Of a stretch of 64,000 nt of DNA, positions 56,393-64,000 are shown piece after piece. The DNA comes from Heliocidaris erythrogramma. Taxonomy: Eukaryota > Echinodermata > Echinoidea > Camarodonta > Echinometridae. The notes beneath the pieces were generated by a model that saw nothing but the letters and a program-made list of their open reading frames with translations, did no database searches and had not been told where the DNA came from. The stretch covers positions 41,735,663-41,799,662 of the forward strand of contig CM046855.1 of NCBI GenBank assembly GCA_025617745.1, read 5' to 3'. The first letter of the stretch is position 1. Each line of letters opens with the position of its first letter. The position numbers and the translations under genes are program-made.

Positions 56393-57219
56393 AACAATCA
56401 GTGGACAGTCTTATATCCATTCTATCCATTAATGCCTTACAAAAGGGTACTAGATTTGTTTCGAACCTAGGACCTATGATTAGTTATGCTACCACTCCTC
56501 TACCAGTAATCCATTATGTCGAGTTAGTCGAGTTATGTCGAGGAGTTACAGCATCATATCGTTTCACTGATTCGTCACAAGTTAAATTAGACACAGTGTC
56601 GAAAGTGTGGCAAAACACAAGTTTGTAGATTCTTTTGTAAGTTAAATAAAATAATGGGGCAGGGAAACGGGGGAAAGGGGTTAAATTAATGTAAGAATGT
56701 GTCCTCTCTGACCAGAGGGTATGGGTTAAGGAATTTCACTCTTCAAATCCTATGTATGTCTTGATAATCAATTTGTGCCTTTTATTTCTGTTGAGCCATC
56801 TGCATAATTATACAAAATAACCAAGAAATGCAGGGGGTGTAAATCACCTAAATCAGCAGTCGCGGTTTGCAAAACGTGTTGAAATAGTTTACTTTAAAAC
56901 AATCCAAATCTATACACATTCATACATCTCCATCTTGGTATACCCTCCATGTATCCTTCTGAGTATCCTGCGCGTAATCTGAACTTCATCAACGTAATCT
57001 TTAAGCATTTGATAGGTATCTTGCGTCTTTTCATCTTGGAAAAGGTAAGAGACAAAATAGAATTAGAGTTTTTTAAGCTATAGCCGGAAATAACTTTGAA
57101 TAGCTGCTTACACTCCATGACGTCTTTAAAGTCATACTCGGGTGAAAGAAAATAAATAGGAGAAATTAAAATGTTGTCTTGATTTGTGTATATCCTCGCC
57201 CCAAGGATCATTCGGGTAT

Positions 57220-59030
57220 ACTTGTCTTCCTAACTTACTTCTTTGGACCAACAAAATTCTTGAGATGACCTTTTCAAGAAGAGATAGCACTGGATTACCC
57301 AGAGGACCATCAAGTTCACGAGAGTGTGATTAATAAGTATGTATGGTATTAGAAGAAGACAACGAAGAGTGACATTTCAGTCTAAAATTTTCACATCACA
57401 GATTCGAAGCCTTACATCAATGTTTTACAATTTAAAAAAAACGGTGATAACTTCTCTCGCCGCATGCAAATGCATTGAATACGAATACAATCTCGTAATG
57501 TAAGTCCTTTGGAAGTACACAGAGACCTTATATCATAAAATTATTATCATTATTATTAATCATTACTAGAAATTTAATCTTATTTCTTCATAGATTTTCC
57601 AGCAATTATTGTCTTATTACAATTAATTTGGGTGCTTATCACGTATTTAAGCATTTTCAATCCAAAATACATTACATTTAAGGCGTAACCTGTATACCAG
57701 TCATTTATCGAATTGAGATAAGTGAATCAAGTAATGGATACATTTCATTTGCTAGGATAAATACAGGTTGGAATTCGAAAGTGGGGAATCGCATGCACTA
57801 TAATTATAAACTTTTTTACCTCATTTGCTAAAGGTATAATCAGGCGAGTCAGCGGATTATCATTTAAAAAACACCAAGATGAACTCCCTTTGCGCCATAT
57901 CTGAAATTGATTTTGATGTGCTAATGACGTAAACGAATTATTCAGGAAAGTTGAAGAGCGCATTTCCTTTAAGCGATTTGGTCAAGGGTTATTTACATTC
58001 GGAACTTGGGTAGGACGTTCCTCCACCTCTGATAACCTCCCCAATACGTGCCTCCTAAAGCTCTGAGGGCGATATGAAGGGTGATGGCTCCTAACATGCC
58101 TAATGATGAATACAAATCACGTCATAAATTGCTGCCTGTTAATGATCAGTTTGTTATCAAATGCTGAGAATAAATGTGTCTTCTAAAATATTTGTTTCAA
58201 ATATTTAACATGAAACAATTTCTTGTCAATGCAAGAATCATTGAAGATGTCTATCCATGAAGGAGGAGCCTTTTTATTATTATTATTATTTTTTTTTTTG
58301 GGGGGGGGGGATCTGCATCTGTCACCAGTTAAATCTATATCTATGAACTCGGTATTTGCAAAAAAAAATAATGAATATGTTTATTTGCGTACCTCTTTTT
58401 ATATAATTTATTTTAACTCACTTGTTCATGGTCAATATGTATGTTAAATAACTCGCTAAAATATCAGTATCACAAAGCAACTACTCTCTTTACCTGAAGC
58501 TTTACAAATAATGCCTGCAAAATTAAATTGTAATTTTCATCATAATGAATGAATTTAACTTTAAAAATAATGAAGACTTTGTTTTAAGATATGGATACTG
58601 TCCTTCAGCTAATTTTAAGATCAATGCAAAGCTAAGACAAAAAGAAATCAGTGATTAATATCACCATATCGATCATATTGATGATAGTTTCATATCACTT
58701 GACCAGTATCATTAATAATATGCAAACAATTTCTTTCTAATTCATCAAGTGTTGATGAATACAAGTGTTGAGTACTTGTGAAAATAAAATATGATTTGGG
58801 TGCTTTTTCATATCCTTTTATTCTAAGGCATCATCGTCAATGTAAAGTGAATGCTTGATTCTGTAATTTAAATAAACCTCGAAATAGTTTGTTTCTTGAG
58901 CCAAGATACAAGTCACTTAGAAGAGTCTTGTATGCATACGTGTATAATACGTTTCATTACTTTCTTTTACGGATAATCTTAATTTCGTAACAACTTCATT
59001 GGTTCCATATGAACAAGAGACCTCATACTT
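57220..59030. other. AT-rich intergenic sequence, nothing recognised
   Basis: Only a (TTA)n plus T/G-run block at 58270-58310 stands out. No exon or element was recognised. Confidence 0.4.
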
Positions 59031-59036
59031 TGAATG

Positions 59037-59815
59037 CATGTATGTCTGCTGAAGGTTCTTTCGAACGAACTTACACCACTAACATACTCGACCTAACGAC
59101 ATTGGATTACTTTACGGAATAATGGAAATTGATTATCGGTTCTTCCCGAGCACCAACCAGATTATATATTTAAAAAAAACCTGCACCCTTCCAGCACCTC
59201 AACCGTTCCCTCGTGACTTGACATAATATTTGGGTCTTAATTTAGCCAAGGTGGCCACATCAGTATTAATACTGCTCTTCTTGTGGGCCATGCAATTATT
59301 ATTACCCCAACATTGCCAGGTACCCATTTACACCTGGGTCGAAAGGGAAAAATGTGGGCAACATGTCGGCACCGAGCGGAGACCTCTCGTATATGAGAGT
59401 CAATGGCCTTCACCAATATACCATAGTGCTCCCATGGAGGATGCCGTCTCTCATCACTTGGGAAAGATCACCAAATATTTGTATTAATTTCTATGTTTCC
59501 AAATGAATACAAAACCTCACTTTTAATATCAGTTTTTTTATGCAGTTACACCACTAGTAAAACCTCCTCAGATTGCTCTGCGATATCATGGACATTGATT
59601 ACCAAATAAATGCAAAAGCTTGTGCATGCATATGATTATGTCTGCTAAAGATTCTTCAAAAATGTATTTATAACACTAATATACTCAACAGCACCTTCAA
59701 ATATTCATTGATGGTATTAGGGAATTGATTACCGGTTCTAAGTTAACACCAAACCAATAAAACCCCTGCACCCTTCCCGCACCTCAACCGTTCCCTAATG
59801 ACTCGACAACGACGA
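59037..59815. repeat. Diverged direct duplication interrupted by a SINE
   Basis: Copy A (59037-59225) and copy B (59630-59815) share TATGTCTGCTRAAGRTTCTTC, ACACTAAYATACTC, GGAAWTTGATTAYCGGTTCT, CACCAAMC and CTGCACCCTTCCMGCACCTC in the same order. The SINE at 59283-59440 lies between them. Confidence 0.75.
59283..59440 (-). mobile_element. tRNA-derived SINE copy
   Basis: ATTATTATTACCCCAACATTG, CAGGTACCCATTTACACCTG and ACCGAGCGGAGACC match the reverse complement of 54975-55215; the A-box-like head CACTATGGTATATTGGTGAAG is at 59410-59430 on the minus strand. The B box is degraded. Confidence 0.72.
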
Positions 59816-60224
59816 TTTCGTCTGTCATCACTCGTAGCAGATCACTAAAAATGATGATCACTTTACAGGAGATTGTGACGTTTAGAATAAAGGTCGATGC
59901 TGTATTATCGGACAGCTCGTGTTACACTTAAAACACTATTATTTCGGACATTGGAGGGTGAATCACGTAGGAGGGAAATGTTCCCCAGGAATAAATGTCA
60001 CTACAAGACGGGGGAGGGGGCTATGACACCCCTTCGAATTTTCTGCCTGCAATCTTTAATCGTCGTCAGAAAGTTTGTCACTATTTTCCATAGTCGGCAA
60101 AATGAGAAACCAGGTGATTTTTTTTCACTTTTTGTTAATATACTGTTTATATACTGTATACTGTACCGGTATTATTATAAGGTACATGTATATTTTATTT
60201 TTTAACCATTCTTTGCTAGCTAGA

Positions 60225-60420
60225 AAATGTTTCCTGGACCCCTATTGGTAGATCCGGGGTAATGTTTTTACCCTTGTTGACAAACTTCAAATTATGAAAA
60301 CCTTTATTTTGTTCGTGGAGAAATTTCAGCTAACTTGTTAGCACATGATTGTGGTCCAACACCTCCGGCCCCCCCCCCCCCCCGTTAAAAATGTCCTCAA
60401 GACGCCCCTGATCATCACAC
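60225..60420. repeat. MITE-family fragments
   Basis: CCTGGACCCCTATTGGTAGATCC and CACCTCCGG-C run-GTTAAAAATGTCCTCAAGACG resemble ends of the GGCGGATC and GACGCCC families seen at 17040, 23377 and 27395. Boundaries are unclear. Confidence 0.4.
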
Positions 60421-61662
60421 GTGCTTTCTGCTCTTCAAACACCTTGTTATCTGCATAAGGTGTCACGACTGCGTTCATTAAAGGCCATGATGCTATCATC
60501 AGGTGGCTTACTCGATAAAGTTTATGGAGGAGAGGGGGGGGGGGCTCCAAATCGGAAGGGCATCATGTGGGTTGGAGAAGGGCAGTTTCAACCGAATCAT
60601 AATTAGGTGTCTTTTATAAGAGATAAGCTGCCAAAGAGGTTCGGGATTGGGGTGTTAATTGGTGTCTTCAGTTATTAGAAACGATAACATGCATGACGAA
60701 AACAATTTGGGCCAAGGTTCGAAAAGGTATAGAATCTACAAAGCCAATAGTTTGATGTAAGTAAAACCCATTGTTTTGAGTTTGTTCTCTGTGTTTCAGA
60801 GATTCTACAATACTTGGTGTATCCCGGATATTTCAATAATTGCGCATACATGCGCGTATATGATTTGCGATGCATGTATTTTTGGAAAACAAAGTTATGG
60901 TTACGCTGAATCCTTGAAAAGTTTATTTCAAAGTTCTAATCAAATTATGGATATAAAATTAATTATGGTTGATATACTACTACTGTGCTCAATCATAAAT
61001 AATAAGTCTCAGCTCAATCAAACACAATGAAATTTTAATAACATGTGAATACGACTTGAGAAAAGTCAGTAAACTATATACAACGACTTAGTCATGATGA
61101 AGAACATTTATCTTCGTCTATTGTCACTAGAAGGTTGATTTGATATAATGGAAATGGTAGTCAGATATAGTACTTTTTTCTATTTTCTGTTTAATATAGC
61201 ATGCAATTTTCCCATACAGGTCAATGTGAAACCAAGCATAAACTATAGAATAAATTGCGCTGTTGGTTACTGAGCATTAATAAAGTGATGATTAATCATA
61301 TTCATTGCACCCTATTCTTCTTCCAGTATGAATCACTGTGACACCGATGTGGAGAATATATTTACTATGGAATGCACACTGCAGTATTTTTTTGGTTACG
61401 CAGCACTGTAGGCCTATTCTCTGTTCAATGACCGGAAAATTGCACTATAAATTTCAGGTCAGAAATTATCACAATGTCTGATGATAACCTTGTAAATTAC
61501 TTCGTCAAAAACTGCACACAGTGATTACTCAATATCCAAATTACAAATGGCATGCGCTCATTATACTTAATTGACATGGAGAAATGCCAACGTAATTTCT
61601 TCTCCTAACTATACTGTTTATTCAGGTGATATAGTTTTAATGAAGGCGACCAGAATGTAGGT

Positions 61663-61670
61663 TATATATA
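61663..61670 (+). promoter_or_regulatory. Candidate TATA box
   Basis: TATATATA followed by CACCGGGAGG, ~65 bases before an ATG pair at 61734. Spacing suits a start site near 61693. AT-rich context makes chance occurrence possible. Confidence 0.35.
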
Positions 61671-61733
61671 CACCGGGAGGAATCATGGCGTATTGAACGT
61701 ACTATTAGGGCAGGGCAATTCAATTATGCGTAA

Positions 61734-61831
61734 ATGATGGGAAGAGGCAAAGTATCTGCCCATCGTTCTGCTGCGAGGAAAACAACACCGAAAACGGTGT
61801 CGCCTTACTCCAAAATATCGATTCTACACAG
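61734..61831 (+). CDS. Possible short first coding exon, unidentified
   Basis: ATG-ATG at 61734 opens a basic frame (MMGRGKVSAHRSAARKTTPK...) that runs 32 codons to a CAG/GTAAAG donor at 61831/61832; without splicing it stops after 33 residues. The region to about 62120 is markedly less AT-rich than its surroundings. No family is recognised; the basic, Ser/Thr-rich start could suit a nuclear protein but that is a guess. It could equally be a chance frame. Confidence 0.3.
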
Positions 61832-61885
61832 GTAAAGGGCGGAGGATGACACTACAACTAATGGAGCTACGACCCTTGGGTCCGG

Positions 61886-62122
61886 ATGTTAAGTGCTTGC
61901 CACCCCGCTGGGCTCGGGGGACTCACATCCCAAGTTGCGGCAGATATTGTTGCCATTTTCCGAGGACAAATTACAAAATTAACTACAGTTGGTCACAGTC
62001 GAAAATATGGGTTACAAATACAAGGTTCGCATGCCCTGTGCAAATTGAAGCGCAGTAAATCAAACGATTTATGGCTTCATCGAAAACTCGAGGGGGCTTT
62101 TAAGCAAATGGAAATATACTAA
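61886..62122 (+). CDS. Possible coding segment, unidentified
   Basis: A 78-codon frame (ending LEGAFKQMEIY) in balanced-composition DNA just after the possible first exon. It contains a plausible helical stretch (SQVAADIVAIFRGQITKL). No acceptor clearly links it to the 61734 exon and no family is recognised. The alternative frame from 61846 overlaps it. Confidence 0.25.
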   Translation: MLSACHPAGLGGLTSQVAADIVAIFRGQITKLTTVGHSRKYGLQIQGSHALCKLKRSKSNDLWLHRKLEGAFKQMEIY

Positions 62123-62409
62123 ACCAGAGTCGATAGAAAATATGATATGTGTATTTGAGTCTAAGCGTGGGCATGACAAAATATGTGCCATTATGTGCTG
62201 AAGATATAGAGTAAGCTATGAGTCACCGTGTATCGAGGGGATACTGTAGGGAAGAAGTCTGGTCAGATCAAAGATGTGTACGCAGTTGTGTGTTTGTATG
62301 AGAATCTGGAGATCTGGAGAGTCAACGGAAGTCATTTCTCAATAGTGACATCACCATGAAATATTCTTTTGAAACATTTTACCGAACATAATCATTATAT
62401 TCGAAAAAA

Positions 62410-62620
62410 TATATAGGGGGAGACAATGGAAGAGAAAATGAAGCACATGCAGGGAAAGGAGAGACAGATAAGAATACTGAAGAAGACAGGGATAGAGAGA
62501 ACGGGAGAGAAGAGATGGCAGATGGAGAGACTGAGAGAGAGAGAGAGAGAGATGCGGAAATAGAGAGAGGGAGAGAGGGGAACAAGAGTGAAAGAGAAAG
62601 AGAGAGAGAGAGAGCGATGT
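62410..62620. repeat. GA-rich microsatellite
   Basis: AGAGAGA runs with GGGA and GAAAGA variants; no coding evidence in either strand. Confidence 0.88.
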
Positions 62621-62734
62621 CGAACCGTGTGAGGGCTTGGTTAACATCTTCATACGATGGAGATCGCTCACGTGACCAAACCTTGGACCTATTTACGACA
62701 TTGAATGGTGCCTCATTGAGCATAAAAAGTCAGC

Positions 62735-63078
62735 TTTTTCTTCTTCTTCTCCTCTTTCTTTTTCTTCCTCCTCCTCTTCTTCTTCCTCCTCTCCTTCTCC
62801 TCCTTCTCCTTCTTCTTCTTCTTCTTCTTCTTCTTCTCTTCTTCTTCTTCTTCTTCTTCTTCTTCTTTCTTCTTCTTCTTCCTCTCTTCTTCTTTTTCTC
62901 CTCCTCCTTCTTCTTCCTCCTCTCCTTCTCCTCCTTCTCCTTCTTCTTCTTCTTCTTCTTCTTTTCCTTCTTCTTCTTTTTCGTCTTCTCCTCCTCTTTC
63001 TTTTTCTTCTTCTTCCTCTTCTTCTTCTTGTTTTTCCTCCTCCTTCTTCTTCTTCCTCCTCTCCTTCTCCTCCTCCTC

Positions 63079-63109
<31 letters not shown>

Positions 63110-63132
63110 TCCCCCTCCTCCTCCTTCTTCTA
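62735..63132. repeat. ~400-bp (CTT)n/(CCT)n polypyrimidine tract
   Basis: Uninterrupted pyrimidines apart from isolated G/A (e.g. CGTC at 62982, TTGT at 63029, TAT at 63108). Blocks such as CTCCTCCTTCTTCTTCCTCC recur about 150 bp apart, suggesting internal duplication. Poly-Leu/Phe and poly-Arg/Lys frames through it are artefacts. Confidence 0.95.
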
Positions 63133-64000
63133 GTAATCGTCAAAGGCCTAAGCAGCCCAGCACGAAGATGAACTAAGGATTGCAATCGGTGTGAGGAAGA
63201 GTAATGTGGTTTATTGATATACGGGCATAAGATCTGGAGTAGTGCCTATAGAAGCATTTAATGTTCTACATTATAATGTATGTAAAATTTATACCCATTT
63301 ATACAATTAGTGTGTTAAAACATCTGTAGACAAACCCTCTTTTTGTTCCATTGCTTCGTCCATCACTGGTCATTTGTCCAGTTCAACTGTCCGAGTATTG
63401 TAGGGTGAATCATTCCATATAATGATACTGATCAAAGCAGGTTAGAATGATAAAGCAAACCTTGTCTTAAATTTGCTTTGTCCAATTTATTTATAGACAT
63501 CTTCAGATCACTTAATTTGTTGCTGTAAGAAGGTCCTTTGTTAATGCAAACGTCCAGCGACATGCACAATGACATTCGCATTTTTTTCAAGCTCACAAGA
63601 CGAGGACAATACGAGAATGGGATAATAAAAATAAAAGATGAGTCATCGAAAAAGATCTACTGATCTTTATCAAATCCAAGAAATGCATTCTTTGAAAAGA
63701 AGAGTTCGCCTGCTCCATGCAGGAAGGGGCACTTTCTTGTTTGCTTCATCTTTAGAACGTCCGCATCCATTATCAAGAGGGGAAGATGTACCGCTATTGT
63801 GGCATTCATCAGATTTCCCCTATTTCTGTCAATTCACATTTTCTTCTTGTCTTCGCCTCGTTTCGTCTTGCTTTATTGAAACCTTTTCAACTTGATCGCG
63901 TCAACCTTGGAGGTATGGAGGCGCAGAACTGGAGGAAAGGGCGGCTATACAGGGGGTGATATGGGGACATTTACCCCTTTCCTATAGCATGTGATTCAAA
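63133..64000. other. Unassigned sequence at the right edge
   Basis: Mixed-composition DNA without recognised exons or repeats. The frame at 63638-63895 has no identifiable motif or splice context. Confidence 0.35.

Noticed and set aside
56894..57211. Minus-strand 105-codon frame
   Set aside because: No family motif; one possible acceptor near 57140 but no donor or partner exon in phase, and the composition is ordinary for the region.
62515..63185. Poly-Leu/Phe and poly-Arg/Lys frames
   Set aside because: Pure consequence of the CTT/CCT tract.
1..64000. Bacterial-type features (operons, CRISPR arrays, ribosome-binding sites)
   Set aside because: Spliced genes, SINEs and DIRS/LINE elements show eukaryotic nuclear DNA; regularly spaced repeats seen here are satellites or minisatellites, not CRISPR arrays.

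Overview
The window reads as animal nuclear DNA: intron-rich genes with GT..AG splice sites, long AT-rich introns, and dense terminal-inverted-repeat (TIR) elements, SINEs, microsatellites and minisatellites. A near-intact DIRS-type tyrosine-recombinase retrotransposon, EGF-repeat gene architecture, frequent TACATGTACATGTA runs and the repeat style suggest a marine deuterostome, most likely an echinoderm such as a sea urchin. The species is inference; no marker gene fixes it.

Layout. Bases 59-6249 are a minus-strand DIRS-like element with terminal inverted repeats, an internal complementary region, and gag, RT/RNase H and tyrosine recombinase frames. Bases 6250-9672 hold a small MITE, a 1.15-kb Tc1/mariner-like element with TA duplications, and evenly spaced X-box-like palindromes. 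Bases 9673-24399 (minus strand) carry 12 coding exons that I assembled by matching splice sites and phases. They join a CFAP97-type ciliary domain to annexin repeats, and the 3' part of this gene appears to lie off the left edge. Bases 25-32 kb are intergenic and contain a 1-kb pyrimidine-rich minisatellite.

Bases 32330-50670 (minus strand) carry a complete 18-coding-exon gene for a predicted 681-residue type I membrane protein: signal peptide, EGF repeats, a VWC-like module, a SEA-like domain, one transmembrane helix and a cytoplasmic tail. Its introns hold several mobile elements, including a TIR-bounded satellite array with higher-order structure.

Bases 50.7-64 kb look mostly intergenic: MITEs, a tRNA-derived SINE family, two diverged tandem duplications, a possible plus-strand promoter with a short first exon near 61.7 kb, and a 400-bp CTT/CCT tract.

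Functional reading. The two host genes lie in the same orientation but nothing links them functionally. The first looks ciliary or flagellar with a possible membrane-binding annexin part (inference). The second looks like a cell-surface adhesion or signalling protein. Most remaining structure is transposon-derived.
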